Below are positions 1-10,105 of a stretch of 64,000 bases of DNA, piece by piece. Source of the DNA: Hyphomicrobiales bacterium (GTDB taxonomy: Bacteria; Pseudomonadota; Alphaproteobacteria; Rhizobiales; Rhizobiaceae); contig UBXV01000037.1 of assembly GCA_900469625.1 (NCBI GenBank), forward strand, positions 89,804 to 153,803. The letters are read 5' to 3'. The position numbers were made by a program, and so were the translations under genes. The first letter of the stretch is position 1. Each line of letters starts with the position of its first letter. The notes beneath the pieces were generated by a model. It saw only the letters and a program-made list of their open reading frames with translations, did not search any database and had not been told where the DNA came from.

Positions 1-61
1 AACTGCCGCTTGACCAGTCCCCGAGCGCAATTTTTCGACTCCTCGTTCAAGGAAGATCGAT

Positions 62-709
62 TCAGACTTCGTCCTCGGCAACGATCCACGGCTCCGCGCG
101 TGCGTCCGCTTCCCATTTCGCAAATGCCGGGTGCGCCTTTATTCGTTCCATATACCCCAAAGTCGTGGGGTCGCTAACGAGATTGTAGACGTCGAGGCGG
201 TTAACCACAGGCGCGTACATCGCATCGGCAGCCGTAAACGCCCCGAACAGGTACGGGCCGCCGGAGCGCGCAAGTGCATCAGCCCAGATCGTCTCGATGC
301 GGGCGACGTCAGCGCGCACCTCGTTTGATACCGCGAGCGCCTGCGGCTTGCGACGAATGTTCATCGGGCATGCGCCGCGCAAGGCACGAAAACCCGACAG
401 CATCTCGCAGGCATAGCTGCGGGCTCGCGCCCGGTCCTTTTGGCCTTCAGGCCATAGTCCTGCGTCAGGAAAGAGCTCGGCGACATAGTCGATGATCGCC
501 AGCGATTCCCAGACCTTGAAGCCGCCATGTTCCAGCAACGGCACGCGACCGGTCGGCGAGATCTCCTTCAGCTTGGGGTTTCCGGCGGCAAAATCGAAGG
601 GGATGACCACATCCTCGAAGGCGATGCCGGCAGCTTCCAGCGCCAGCCACGGCCGCAGAGACCAGGAGGAGTAGTTCTTGTTGCCGACGTAAAGGACGAG
701 CTTGTCCAT
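62..709 (-). CDS. Glutathione S-transferase family protein
   Basis: The 215-residue product has the two-domain cytosolic GST layout. An N-terminal thioredoxin-like half carries NYSSWSLRPWL near residue 12, where the glutathione-activating Ser/Tyr lies, and the cis-proline motif GRVPLLE near residue 54, followed by a WESLAIIDY helix. The helical C-terminal half follows. Length is normal for the family. A GGGAGA ribosome site precedes the ATG at 709. Such proteins conjugate or reduce small electrophiles in the cytoplasm; the NYSSWS form is common in proteobacterial stress-type GSTs, but the substrate cannot be read from sequence. The 61 bases before its stop at the window edge show nothing recognisable. 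Confidence 0.9.
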   Translation of the reverse strand: MDKLVLYVGNKNYSSWSLRPWLALEAAGIAFEDVVIPFDFAAGNPKLKEISPTGRVPLLEHGGFKVWESLAIIDYVAELFPDAGLWPEGQKDRARARSYACEMLSGFRALRGACPMNIRRKPQALAVSNEVRADVARIETIWADALARSGGPYLFGAFTAADAMYAPVVNRLDVYNLVSDPTTLGYMERIKAHPAFAKWEADARAEPWIVAEDEV

Positions 710-784
710 GCATGGATCTCCCTGTGCTTACCCTCGCGACCCATAAGCCACGGCGAACATCAGGACCAATGAATAGACGTCATC

Positions 785-1558
785 TCAATCATAAAGGCAG
801 GTGATGTATTCGCCTGACCGGCTCGCGCGGCGCTCGATCAGCGATGCCAGGCGTTTCAGCCCGCGGCCGGGTTTTCCGGCATTGCGCTCCCGTGGATTGG
901 GCAGCGACACGGCGAGAAGGGCTGCCTGGCGCCTGGAGAGCTTGGCGGCGGAAACGCCGAAATGGTGGCGGGCGGCAGCCTCGATGCCGTAGATGCCATC
1001 GCCCCATTCAGCGACGTTCAGGTAGATCTCCATCATCCGCCTTTTGCTCCAGACGAAATCGGCGGCAATGGCGAGCGGCAGTTCCATCGCCTTGCGCACG
1101 AAGGAGCGGCCGTTCCAGAGAAACAGGTTCTTGACCGTCTGCATCGGGATGGTGCTGGCGCCGCGCGTCGATTCTCCCTCGAGCGCATCCTCGACCACAC
1201 CGCGCATCTGCCCCCAGTCGACGCCGTCGTGGATGCAGAACTGGCCATCCTCCGACATCATCACCGACTGCACCAGGACCGGGGCGATCTGGTCGAACTC
1301 GACCCATTGCCGGTCGTAGCCGCGCAAGAGCACGAGGTCGCGCAGCATCAGCGTCGAAACAGGGCGAATGGGATCGATGAGGTAGAGCGCGATCAACGCA
1401 TAGGGCAGAAGCACAAGGCCGACGACCACGAGAACGATGCGACGACGATGGAGGCGCAACGTCCGACGGAGGGACGCCCAGCGACTGGCGGGCATGTCGC
1501 CCTCCTCTCGCGCCTCGGGAACGATGTCCACGGCCTGACTGTCCACCTCTCTGTCCAT
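785..1558 (-). CDS. mtgA: Monofunctional biosynthetic peptidoglycan transglycosylase
   Basis: The 257-residue protein has a basic N-terminus, one membrane anchor at about residues 40-62 ([19 protein letters not shown]) and a GT51 transglycosylase domain to the end. The catalytic-Glu motif [14 protein letters not shown] and the second family motif [16 protein letters not shown] are both present, and there is no transpeptidase domain, so this is MtgA rather than a class A PBP. It polymerises lipid II into glycan strands on the periplasmic face of the inner membrane. It is transcribed divergently from ispA across about 145 bp. An in-frame ATG near residue 22 (MPASRW) is an alternative start. Confidence 0.95.
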   Translation of the reverse strand: MDREVDSQAVDIVPEAREEGDMPASRWASLRRTLRLHRRRIVLVVVGLVLLPYALIALYLIDPIRPVSTLMLRDLVLLRGYDRQWVEFDQIAPVLVQSVMMSEDGQFCIHDGVDWGQMRGVVEDALEGESTRGASTIPMQTVKNLFLWNGRSFVRKAMELPLAIAADFVWSKRRMMEIYLNVAEWGDGIYGIEAAARHHFGVSAAKLSRRQAALLAVSLPNPRERNAGKPGRGLKRLASLIERRASRSGEYITCLYD

Positions 1559-1704
1559 CCGTTTCTCTTAGTGCATGGTCTGACAAAGTTGAACGGGCTT
1601 TCTGGCAAAAGGCAAGGCACTCACAGCTCTGTCCTCGACAAAGCGCACCGCCGCGACACGAAAGCCCGTTGAAAGCGCCTTTCGCCCGTGCCAAAGAGCG
1701 CTGC

Positions 1705-2619
1705 ATGAGACAGGAAACACCGACCTTCGAGACCCGATTGAAACACAACGCGCTTGCGGTCGAGACACTGCTGGCACGCCTGTTGGGTCCGAGCGTCGAA
1801 CCCGACGAGATCGGCCGGCCGGAAAACCTGCTCGGCGCCATGCGTCACGGCGTTCTCAACGGCGGCAAACGGCTGCGCCCGTTTCTGGTGATCGAATGCG
1901 CCAGCCTGCTCGGCGGCAATGTCGATGCGGCGCTCCGTGTTGGCGCAGCGCTCGAATGCGTCCACTGCTACTCGCTGGTTCACGACGACCTGCCGGCGAT
2001 GGACGACGACGATATCCGCCGCGGCCAACCGACCGTGCACAAGGCCTTCGACGAGGCGACCGCCATCCTTGCCGGCGATAGTCTCTTGACCTTCGCCTTC
2101 GACATCATCGCTTCGCCGGAAACGCCGCTTGCCGACGCGCAAAAGACCGCGCTCGTTTTGGCGCTTTCGCGCGCGGCCGGCCATGGCGGCATGGCCGGTG
2201 GCCAGGCGCTCGACCTTGCGGCCGAGAAATCCGCGCCCGACGAGGCCGGCATCGTGACGCTGCAAGCCATGAAGACGGGTGCATTGCTGCGCTTTGCCTG
2301 CGAGGCGGGCGCGATCGTCGCCGGCGCCAGCGCCGCCGACCGGCAGCGCCTGCGCAGCTTCGGCGAAAAGATCGGCCTCGCCTTCCAGCTCGCCGACGAC
2401 CTGCTCGATCTGACGGCCGACGCCGAGACCATGGGCAAGGCAACCGGCAAGGACGCGGCGCGCGGCAAGGGAACGCTCGTCGCCCTGCACGGACAGGCCT
2501 GGGCCGAAACGCGGCTGGAGCACTATGTCGCCGAGGCTGAAGCGTTGCTCGAGCCCTATGGCGAGCGCGCGTCCATCCTCGCCGAAGCCGCCCGTTTCAT
2601 CGCCAATCGCAGGAATTGA
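1705..2619 (+). CDS. ispA: Polyprenyl synthetase, farnesyl diphosphate synthase type
   Basis: The 304-residue protein makes geranyl/farnesyl diphosphate from isopentenyl and dimethylallyl diphosphate. It has the first aspartate-rich motif as DDLPAMDDDD, the four-residue-insert form typical of bacterial type II FPP synthases, the second as QLADDLLD, the GGKRLRP substrate motif and the HDDLP context. I chose the ATG at 1705, preceded by AAAGAGCG, over an ATG 36 bp upstream that lacks a ribosome site; the result is close to the usual IspA length of about 300 residues. It ends 3 bp before hisC, so the two probably form an operon. The exact chain length made (C15 or other) is inferred from motif type. 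Confidence 0.92.
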   Translation: MRQETPTFETRLKHNALAVETLLARLLGPSVEPDEIGRPENLLGAMRHGVLNGGKRLRPFLVIECASLLGGNVDAALRVGAALECVHCYSLVHDDLPAMDDDDIRRGQPTVHKAFDEATAILAGDSLLTFAFDIIASPETPLADAQKTALVLALSRAAGHGGMAGGQALDLAAEKSAPDEAGIVTLQAMKTGALLRFACEAGAIVAGASAADRQRLRSFGEKIGLAFQLADDLLDLTADAETMGKATGKDAARGKGTLVALHGQAWAETRLEHYVAEAEALLEPYGERASILAEAARFIANRRN

Positions 2620-2622
2620 ACC

Positions 2623-3678
2623 GTGAGCAAATACTGGTCGCCCATCGTTTCGACGCTCAAGCCCTATGTACCGGGCGAACAGCCGCGCATCGCCAACCTC
2701 GTCAAGCTCAACACCAATGAGAGCCCCTACGGCCCGTCGGACAAGGTGCTTCGCGCTGTCACCGGTGCGGCCAACGCCGATCTCAGGCTTTATCCGGATC
2801 CGCTGGCGCTTCGCCTGCGTGAAACCATCGCCGCCCGCCATGGTGTCACCGCCGGCGAAGTCTTTGTCGGCAACGGTTCGGACGAAGTTCTCGCCCACAT
2901 CTTCGCGGGCCTGCTGAAGCACGACGCTCCGCTGCTCTACCCCGACATTTCCTACAGCTTTTACGCGACCTACGCCCGGCTGTTTGCGATCGATGCCGTC
3001 GAAGTGCCGCTCGACGCTCAGTTCCGCATCGACCTTGACGACTATGACAGGCCCTGCGGCGCGATTATCCTGCCCAATCCCAATGCCCCGACGGGCATCG
3101 GCCTGCCGCTTGCCGAAATCGAGCGCCTCGTTGCCGCCCATCCGGACCAGCCCGTCGTCGTCGACGAAGCCTATATCGACTTCGGCGGCCAGTCGGCGAT
3201 CGCGCTGGTGCCGAAATACGAGAACCTGCTTGTCGTCCAGACCTTCTCCAAGTCCCGTGCGCTTGCCGGCCTGCGCGTCGGCTTCGCCATCGGCCAGCGG
3301 CCGCTGATCGAGGCACTGGAGCGGGTGAAGGACAGCTTCAACTCCTACCCGCTCGGCCGCCCGGCCCAGGCTGGAGCGACCGCTGCGATCGAGGACGAGG
3401 CTTGGTTCGAGGCAACACGCCAGAAAATCATAGCATCGCGCGGGCGCTTGACCGAACAGCTGACCGAACGGGGCTTCGAGGTGCTGCCGTCGGCGGCAAA
3501 CTTCGTCTTTGCCCGTCACCCCGGCCATTCCGGCGAGGCGCTGATGCAGGCGCTGAGGGAGCGCGCCGTGCTGGTGCGCCACTTCGCCAAGCCGCGCATT
3601 TCCGATTTCCTGCGCATCACCATCGGCACCGATGCCGAATGCGCAAGACTGGTCGAGGCGCTCGACGAGATCCTCTGA
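2623..3678 (+). CDS. hisC: Histidinol-phosphate aminotransferase
   Basis: The 351-residue fold-type I PLP enzyme interconverts histidinol phosphate and imidazole acetol phosphate in histidine synthesis. Visible features are the N-terminal [29 protein letters not shown], the VVDEAYIDF aspartate motif and the Schiff-base lysine in [15 protein letters not shown]. The start is GTG at 2623, with AGGAA six bases upstream lying in the ispA stop region. Rhizobia carry several HisC paralogues and this one is not in a his operon, so it may be a secondary copy that also acts on aromatic keto acids; that part is inference. Confidence 0.9.
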   Translation: MSKYWSPIVSTLKPYVPGEQPRIANLVKLNTNESPYGPSDKVLRAVTGAANADLRLYPDPLALRLRETIAARHGVTAGEVFVGNGSDEVLAHIFAGLLKHDAPLLYPDISYSFYATYARLFAIDAVEVPLDAQFRIDLDDYDRPCGAIILPNPNAPTGIGLPLAEIERLVAAHPDQPVVVDEAYIDFGGQSAIALVPKYENLLVVQTFSKSRALAGLRVGFAIGQRPLIEALERVKDSFNSYPLGRPAQAGATAAIEDEAWFEATRQKIIASRGRLTEQLTERGFEVLPSAANFVFARHPGHSGEALMQALRERAVLVRHFAKPRISDFLRITIGTDAECARLVEALDEIL

Positions 3679-3732
3679 GATCTTGTCACGGTCACATTTC
3701 GCCGTTTCAGACACGCGATGAATTGATCTAGC

Positions 3733-3755
3733 CTCCGGCGACCGAGCCGGAGTTT
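3733..3755 (+). terminator. Hairpin between hisC and lysE-family gene
   Basis: CTCCGGC and GCCGGAG form a 7-bp stem with a 6-base loop, followed only by TTT. It may be a weak terminator for ispA-hisC. The right arm contains GGAG, eight bases before the ATG at 3761, so folding would also hide the likely ribosome site of the next gene. Confidence 0.45.
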
Positions 3756-3760
3756 CTCGC

Positions 3761-4402
3761 ATGTTCGACCCGACGCCCTATCTGCCGCAGCTTCTCGTCG
3801 CCTGGACAGCCTATCTGATTGCCACCGCTTCGCCCGGACCGGCGATCCTCGCAATCATCACCACCTCGGTCAGTGAGGGGCGCAAGGCTGGCCTCGCGCT
3901 CGCCTTGGGCGTTCTCACGGGAAGCTATACCTGGGCGATGCTGACGGCGTCCGGGCTCTCGGCGCTGATCCGCGCCTATGGCCACGCCATCATCGTGCTC
4001 AAGATTGCCGGCGCCTGCTATCTCTTCTGGCTCGCCTATAACGCGCTACGCGCCGCCATGCGCAGCGACAGGAGCGCGATCGTCCAGGTGGCGAAGACGC
4101 AGGCTTCGTTGAAGCGGCTCTATTTGAAGGGGCTCGGCATCCATCTGACCAACCCAAAGGCGATCTTCTCATGGATCATGCTGGTCTCGCTCGGCATGCC
4201 CGAGGGCGCACCGGTCGGCGTCACCGCCACCTTCATCGGCGGCTGCATGCTGCTCGGTCTGGTGACGTTCTGCGGCTTCGCGCTTGTCTTCTCGCTGCCG
4301 CCGGTGCATCGCGGCTATCTGAAGTCGCGACGGATCATCGAAAGCCTGATGGCCGGGTTTTTCGCTTTTGCGGGATTGAAGCTGCTGACCACGCGGCTCT
4401 GA
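3761..4402 (+). CDS. LysE/RhtB family amino-acid exporter
   Basis: The 213-residue inner-membrane protein has about six hydrophobic segments and the family signature ATASPGPAILAIITTSVSEGR in the first loop (about residues 21-41), plus a conserved NPKA in HLTNPKAIFSW near residue 130. RhtB/LysE proteins export amino acids or related solutes by proton exchange. There is no substrate clue from the neighbours, since hisC lies upstream on the same strand and ispG is convergent. The only good ribosome site (GGAG) sits inside the hairpin just upstream. A second family member is encoded at 62885-63526. Confidence 0.9.
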   Translation: MFDPTPYLPQLLVAWTAYLIATASPGPAILAIITTSVSEGRKAGLALALGVLTGSYTWAMLTASGLSALIRAYGHAIIVLKIAGACYLFWLAYNALRAAMRSDRSAIVQVAKTQASLKRLYLKGLGIHLTNPKAIFSWIMLVSLGMPEGAPVGVTATFIGGCMLLGLVTFCGFALVFSLPPVHRGYLKSRRIIESLMAGFFAFAGLKLLTTRL

Positions 4403-4444
4403 GCATCGCCAGGCGTTCGCCGTCAGGACATGCCGGCAGACGAC

Positions 4445-5698
<1,254 letters not shown>

Positions 5699-5888
5699 GA
5701 AGGCCTCTTGGTCCCCCAGGTCACACCGGTGACCTGGTCTCATCGTTTCGCAAGCGGGATACGGACGGAAACCGCACGGACGCCAGCCTGTCCCGCTCCT
5801 GCTTTTCGTCCATCAGGTGGATGAGGAAAGCACTGTTGTCAACGGCGACATCATGCCCTGACGGCGATTTGATGGCGAGCGCCCGGCC

Positions 5889-7073
5889 TCAATGCCCCTT
5901 TGCGTGGTCCGCGTGGTGGGCGTGGTGCGACAGCAAGAGCACGACGATGAACAGCACCGGCACCGAGGCGAAGATGATGGCAAAGCCGGTATGCTCGGCG
6001 ACGAAGCCGATCAGCGACGGTGCAAACAGCATGCCGGAGTAGCCCATGAAGGTCGCGACCGACAGGCCGATGCCCGGCTGCAGGCCCGGCATGTTGCCGG
6101 CGGCCGAAAACGCGATCGGCACCATGTTGGAAATGCCGATGCCGGCGATGGCAAAGCCGAGGATGGCGACATAGGCGTTGGGTGCCAGGCCTGCGAGCAC
6201 CATGCCGACAAGCGCCGTGACCGTGCAGATGCGCAGCGTGCGCTTGGCGCCGAAACGATCGCGCACATGGTCGCCGGCAAAGCGCATGGTCGCCATGGTC
6301 GCCGAGAAGGCGGCAAAGCCGAAGCCCGACAATTCGACCGAGGCGCCGAGTTCGTTGCGCAGGTAGAGCGCACCCCAGTCGAGCACGGTCCCCTCCGGCA
6401 CCATCGAAAACAGCGCCATGATGCCGATCAGCCAGGGAAGCGGCGTCATCGGCAGTCGAAGCTTTTCCTTGGTGGCCGCGGCATGCGGCTTGTCGGCAAG
6501 GATCATCGGCCAGGCAATGGCAATGACCGCCAGCGACAGCAGCGTGACCACGATGACGTGCGGCAGCACGCCGAAATGCGCCATCAGGAAACCGCCGATG
6601 CCGGCGCCGATCAGGCCGCCGAGGCTCCAATAGGCGTGGCAGGACGACATGATGGCGCGGCGCATCGATTTCTCGACCTCGACCGCATTGGCGTTCATCG
6701 CCACGTCCATGGCGCCGACGAAACCGCCGAGCAGGAACATGCCGACGGCTGCAGCCCAGACATTGGGCAGAAGCGTCAAGAGCAGGAGCAGCGGCGACAG
6801 CAGGATTGCGGTCACCTTGGCCACCTTTTGCGAACCGACACGGGCGATGAAGCCGCCAGCAATCGGCATCAGCACCAGCGAGCCGATGCCGAACATCAGG
6901 ATGAGCAGGCCGAGCACGCTTTCACTGATGCCCAGGCGATCCTTGAATTCGGGGATTTTCGGCGCCCAGCTTCCCGTGACGAAACCGTTCATCAGGAACA
7001 GCAGCGACACGGCAAGCCGGTTGCGGGTCATGTAACCCTGCCGAACGGCGGTGGATGCGGAACGTTGATCCAT
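5889..7073 (-). CDS. Major facilitator superfamily transporter
   Basis: The 394-residue protein has roughly twelve hydrophobic segments in two halves. The conserved stretch GFVGAMDVAMNANAVEVEK in the N-terminal half is characteristic of the YbjJ-like MFS subfamily. The C-terminus is histidine-rich (SHHAHHADHAKGH), which is common on such tails and need not mean metal binding. The substrate is unknown. The ATG at 7073 is the longest start; MTRNRL 42 bp downstream is an alternative, and neither has a strong ribosome site. It lies 32 bp after the VOC gene on the same strand, so DeoR-VOC-MFS may be cotranscribed. Confidence 0.88.
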   Translation of the reverse strand: MDQRSASTAVRQGYMTRNRLAVSLLFLMNGFVTGSWAPKIPEFKDRLGISESVLGLLILMFGIGSLVLMPIAGGFIARVGSQKVAKVTAILLSPLLLLLTLLPNVWAAAVGMFLLGGFVGAMDVAMNANAVEVEKSMRRAIMSSCHAYWSLGGLIGAGIGGFLMAHFGVLPHVIVVTLLSLAVIAIAWPMILADKPHAAATKEKLRLPMTPLPWLIGIMALFSMVPEGTVLDWGALYLRNELGASVELSGFGFAAFSATMATMRFAGDHVRDRFGAKRTLRICTVTALVGMVLAGLAPNAYVAILGFAIAGIGISNMVPIAFSAAGNMPGLQPGIGLSVATFMGYSGMLFAPSLIGFVAEHTGFAIIFASVPVLFIVVLLLSHHAHHADHAKGH

Positions 7074-7105
7074 GGGTCTGTGCCTCTATGCCGGACGGTG
7101 CCGGC

Positions 7106-7492
7106 TCAACTGGTGATTTCGATCAGATTACCGTCGGGGTCGCGAAGCACGGCCTCGTAGAAGCCGTCTCCCGTCCACCGCGCCGGCGCTACCAGAATGC
7201 CCTCGGCTTCGGCCCGCAACGCCATCGCGTCGACCGCCGCCTCGCTTCCAAGCGACAGGGCCACATGGGCAAGACCGGTGCGCTCAGTGCCTTCCGGATC
7301 GGCCGGAGCGACCCAGGGGCCCTCCATGATCTCGATGGCCGGGCCATCGCCAAGCGTCAGAAAGCGGGAGCGAAAGCCCGGTCGACGGCGGCTCTCATAG
7401 ACCTCGCCGACGGCGGCCCCGAGGAAGCGCGACCAGAACGACGCGACCGCCTCCAGATCCCGGGTCCAGAATGCCACATGTGCGATGCTCAT
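7106..7492 (-). CDS. VOC superfamily (glyoxalase-like) protein
   Basis: The 128-residue protein has a single vicinal-oxygen-chelate fold made of two beta-alpha-beta3 halves. HVAFWTRDLEAVASFWSRFLG opens the first half, LAHVALSLGSEAAVDAM opens the second, and FYEAVLRDPDGNLIEI ends with the metal-ligand Glu. Such proteins include glyoxalase I, fosfomycin/bleomycin resistance proteins and dioxygenases; which one applies cannot be told here. Its ATG overlaps the stop of the upstream DeoR gene by 4 bp (ATGA), so translation is probably coupled. Confidence 0.88.
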   Translation of the reverse strand: MSIAHVAFWTRDLEAVASFWSRFLGAAVGEVYESRRRPGFRSRFLTLGDGPAIEIMEGPWVAPADPEGTERTGLAHVALSLGSEAAVDAMALRAEAEGILVAPARWTGDGFYEAVLRDPDGNLIEITS

Positions 7493-8271
7493 CTCTCGCT
7501 TGCCTCCGCCATGACGATAGCCGTTCCAGAAGTTCCGAAGGCGGCGACGTAGGTTGCCGGCGCATCCGCCTCCAGCACCAGCGTCGTCACCGCGTCGATG
7601 CCGACAACCGCGTGGGCCGCAGCCGTCCCGAGCTTGTCGTTGGTGACGGCGACGAGCACGGCGCGGCTGCGCGAAGCCACCAGCCGCTTGAACTCGGCGT
7701 CTTCGAAATAGATTGCCGTCAGTCCAGCATCGGCGTCGGCGCCACAGGTGCCGAGAATGCAGAGATCAGGCCGAAGCTGTTCGATATCGCGCTGCGCGCG
7801 CGCTCCGACGGCAGCGCCGACGGCGCGGTTGAGGGGACCGCCGACGAGGATCAGGTCGATCTCAGGCTTCTCCATCAGGGCGGCAGCAATCAGCGGCGTA
7901 TTGGTGACGATGGTCGCCTTCAGCTCTGGCGCGATCAGCTGGGCGATGGCGAGGTTGGCCGAGCCGGCATCGAGGAACACCGTGCTCCCAGGCGCGATGA
8001 AGCCGACCGACGCGCGGGCAAGGGCTGCCTTGCGTTCCGGCGCCATGGCGACGCGCTGACTGAGGGTCAACGAGCTCGGCGCCAGCGGCAACGCACCACC
8101 ATAGACCCGCTCGCAGAGGCCGGCTGCCGCCATCTCGCGCAGGTCGCGCCGGATGGTGTCTTCGGACACCCGAAATTCCGCGGCAAGGTCTGCCGCCAGC
8201 ACTCGGCCATCGACCTTCAGCCGTTCCTGAATCAACGATTTTCGTTCGCGAAGAAGAAGTTCCGTGGACAC
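7489..8271 (-). CDS. DeoR-family transcriptional regulator
   Basis: The 260-residue regulator has an N-terminal winged helix-turn-helix (ERLKVDGRVLAADLAAEFRV then SEDTIRRDLREM, about residues 16-48) and a DeoRC effector domain with the VFLDAGSANLAIAQLI phosphosugar-binding-like loop and ILGTCGADADAGLT. It starts with GTG at 8271 and lacks a strong Shine-Dalgarno. DeoR proteins usually bind sugar phosphates and repress nearby genes. It is divergent from the cystine-type ABC transporter and overlaps the VOC gene, so it could control either side. Three GTGCAT repeats sit directly in front of it. Confidence 0.92.
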   Translation of the reverse strand: MSTELLLRERKSLIQERLKVDGRVLAADLAAEFRVSEDTIRRDLREMAAAGLCERVYGGALPLAPSSLTLSQRVAMAPERKAALARASVGFIAPGSTVFLDAGSANLAIAQLIAPELKATIVTNTPLIAAALMEKPEIDLILVGGPLNRAVGAAVGARAQRDIEQLRPDLCILGTCGADADAGLTAIYFEDAEFKRLVASRSRAVLVAVTNDKLGTAAAHAVVGIDAVTTLVLEADAPATYVAAFGTSGTAIVMAEASER

Positions 8272-8281
8272 TCGGCAAACC

Positions 8282-8317
8282 GTGCATAAACGTGCATGAA
8301 TCGATGAAAATGTGCAT
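8282..8317. promoter_or_regulatory. Phased GTGCAT direct repeats, candidate DeoR operator
   Basis: GTGCAT occurs at 8282, 8292 and 8312, spaced 10 and 20 bp apart, so all copies face the same side of the helix. They start 11 bp before the DeoR start codon, in the divergent region shared with the ABC transporter. Two further copies of TTTTGTGCG lie at 8456 and 8480. The operator role is inferred. Confidence 0.4.
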
Positions 8318-8542
8318 ACCGAATTTTGAAAGCGATTTCAACCTCGATTCCATGGCAAAATCGAAAACGGCCAGATTTGGCGACAGGCGCACTTTTTGGA
8401 TGAATATTCTCCCGATCCGGGGAAAAATCTTCATCAAAACGGTCAGGAATTGGAGTTTTGTGCGCTCAAGCAGCGATTTTTTTGTGCGATTCTCCCCTCA
8501 ATCCGGACGACGGGCCGGAAGATAGAAAGATGGAAAGACACG

Positions 8543-9316
8543 ATGAAAATCCTCCCCACGCTCTTTGCCGCCGCCCTCCTGCAGGTTGCCGCCCTCGCTC
8601 CCGCCCAGGCCGGTGAGAACCTCGATCAGGTCAAGTCGGCCGGCGTCCTGAAGATCGGCACCGAAGGCACCTATGCGCCCTTCACCTACCACGACAAGTC
8701 AGGCGCGCTCGTCGGCTTCGACGTCGAGATCGGCCAGGCCGTCGCTGAAAAGCTGGGCGTCAAGGCCGAGTTCCTCGAAGGCAAGTGGGACGGCCTGATC
8801 GCCGGTCTCGATGCCAACCGCTACGACACGGTCATCAACCAGGTCGGCATCACCGAGGAGCGCAAGAAGAAGTACGACTTCTCCGAGCCCTACATCGCCT
8901 CCAAGGCCGTGCTGATCGTCAAGGGCGACGACGCCGAGATCAAGGACTTTGCCGACCTCAAGGGCAAGAAGTCCGCCCAGTCGCTGACGAGCAATTTCGG
9001 CAAGCTGGCCCAGGCCTCCGGCGCAGAACTCGTCGGCACCGACGGCTTCGACCAGTCGATCCAGCTCGTGCTCACCGGCCGCGCCGACGCGACCATCAAC
9101 GACAGCCTCTCCTTCCTCGACTTCAAGAAGCAGAAGCCGGATGCCAATGTGAAGATCGCCGCCGAGAAGGCCGACGCCGACTACTCCGGCATCATCATCC
9201 GCAAGGACGAACCGGAGCTGCTCGAGGCCATCAACAAGGCGCTCGTCGACATCAAGGCCGACGGCACCTACGAGAAGATCTCGCAGAAGTACTTCGGCGC
9301 CGACGTCTCGAAGTAA
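8543..9316 (+). CDS. Amino-acid (cystine-type) ABC transporter, periplasmic binding protein
   Basis: The 257-residue protein has a signal peptide cleaved after LAPAQA (about residue 23) and an SBP family 3 fold. The body tracks E. coli FliY/TcyJ: EGKWDGLIAGLDANRYDTVINQV, then ERKKKYDFSEPY, DLKGKK and the C-terminal KYFGADVSK. It would bind a polar amino acid, with L-cystine or cysteine the best guess, and deliver it to the permease encoded downstream. The ATG at 8543 follows GGAAAGA. A hairpin separates it from the permease gene, as expected when a binding protein is made in excess. It is divergent from the DeoR regulator across about 270 bp. Confidence 0.9.
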   Translation: MKILPTLFAAALLQVAALAPAQAGENLDQVKSAGVLKIGTEGTYAPFTYHDKSGALVGFDVEIGQAVAEKLGVKAEFLEGKWDGLIAGLDANRYDTVINQVGITEERKKKYDFSEPYIASKAVLIVKGDDAEIKDFADLKGKKSAQSLTSNFGKLAQASGAELVGTDGFDQSIQLVLTGRADATINDSLSFLDFKKQKPDANVKIAAEKADADYSGIIIRKDEPELLEAINKALVDIKADGTYEKISQKYFGADVSK

Positions 9317-9366
9317 CATCCAGCTGAGAGCAGCGCCGGTTTCTCCGCCGCCCATTCTCGGTTATG

Positions 9367-9409
9367 AAAAGCGATCCGTTCCGGGCCCCCGGAGCGGATC
9401 GCGCTTTTT
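9367..9409 (+). terminator. Intra-operon hairpin after the binding-protein gene
   Basis: AAAAGC-GATCCG-TTCCGGG pairs with the segment CCCGGAGCGGATCGCGC followed by TTTTT, with a GC bulge. It looks like a partial terminator or 3'-end-stabilising structure, giving more binding protein than permease and ATPase message. Confidence 0.7.
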
Positions 9410-9424
9410 CGAAAGGCCTGTCCC

Positions 9425-10105
9425 TTGCCCACCTGGCTCCAACTGATGCTGGATTCGCTGCCGTCCCTGCTGTGGGCCGGGCTGACATTCACCATCCCGC
9501 TGACGCTGCTGTCGTTCATTCTCGGACTGACGCTCGGCCTTGCGACCGCGATCGCCCGCCTGTTCGGCCCGGCGCCCATCGTCGCCATCGCGCGGTTCTA
9601 CGTCTGGGTGATCCGCGGCACGCCGCTGCTCGTCCAGCTCTTCGTGATCTTCTACGGCCTGCCGAGCATGGGCATCCTGCTCGACGCCTTCCCGGCAGCG
9701 CTGATCGGCTTCACGCTCAATGTCGGCGCCTACACCTCGGAGATCATCCGGGCGGTGATTTCGTCGGTGCCGCGCGGGCAGTGGGAAGCGGCCTACTCCA
9801 TCGGCATGAGTTGGAGCCAGGCGATGCGCCGCACGATCCTGCCGCAGGCGGCCCGCGTCGCCGTGCCGCCCTTGTCGAACACCTTCATCTCGCTGGTGAA
9901 GGATACGTCGCTGGCAGCCGCGATTACCGTGCCGGAGCTTTTCCAGACGGCGCAGCGCATCGTCGCCACCACCTATGAGCCGCTGATCCTCTATATCGAG
10001 GCGGCGCTGATCTATCTTGCCATGAGCTCGGTGCTTTCAGCGCTGCAGGTGCGGCTGGAGCGCCGCTTCGCCCGCTATGGCGGCTTCCTGGAGGCGCGGA
10101 CATGA
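9425..10105 (+). CDS. Amino-acid (cystine-type) ABC transporter, permease
   Basis: The 226-residue inner-membrane protein belongs to the HisM/YecS family of polar amino-acid permeases, with about five membrane segments. The N-terminal LPSLLWAGLTFTIPLTLLSF, the VWVIRGTPLLVQLF segment and the EAA-loop motif EAAYSIGMSWSQAMRRTILP at about residues 120-140 are clear. The start is TTG at 9425, with GAAAGG nine bases upstream. It overlaps the ATPase gene by 4 bp (ATGA). As the only permease present, it probably works as a homodimer. Confidence 0.9.
   Translation: MPTWLQLMLDSLPSLLWAGLTFTIPLTLLSFILGLTLGLATAIARLFGPAPIVAIARFYVWVIRGTPLLVQLFVIFYGLPSMGILLDAFPAALIGFTLNVGAYTSEIIRAVISSVPRGQWEAAYSIGMSWSQAMRRTILPQAARVAVPPLSNTFISLVKDTSLAAAITVPELFQTAQRIVATTYEPLILYIEAALIYLAMSSVLSALQVRLERRFARYGGFLEART

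Noticed and set aside
1621..3762. A 713-codon open frame antisense to ispA-hisC
   Set aside because: Both sense genes have intact catalytic motifs; the antisense frame has none.
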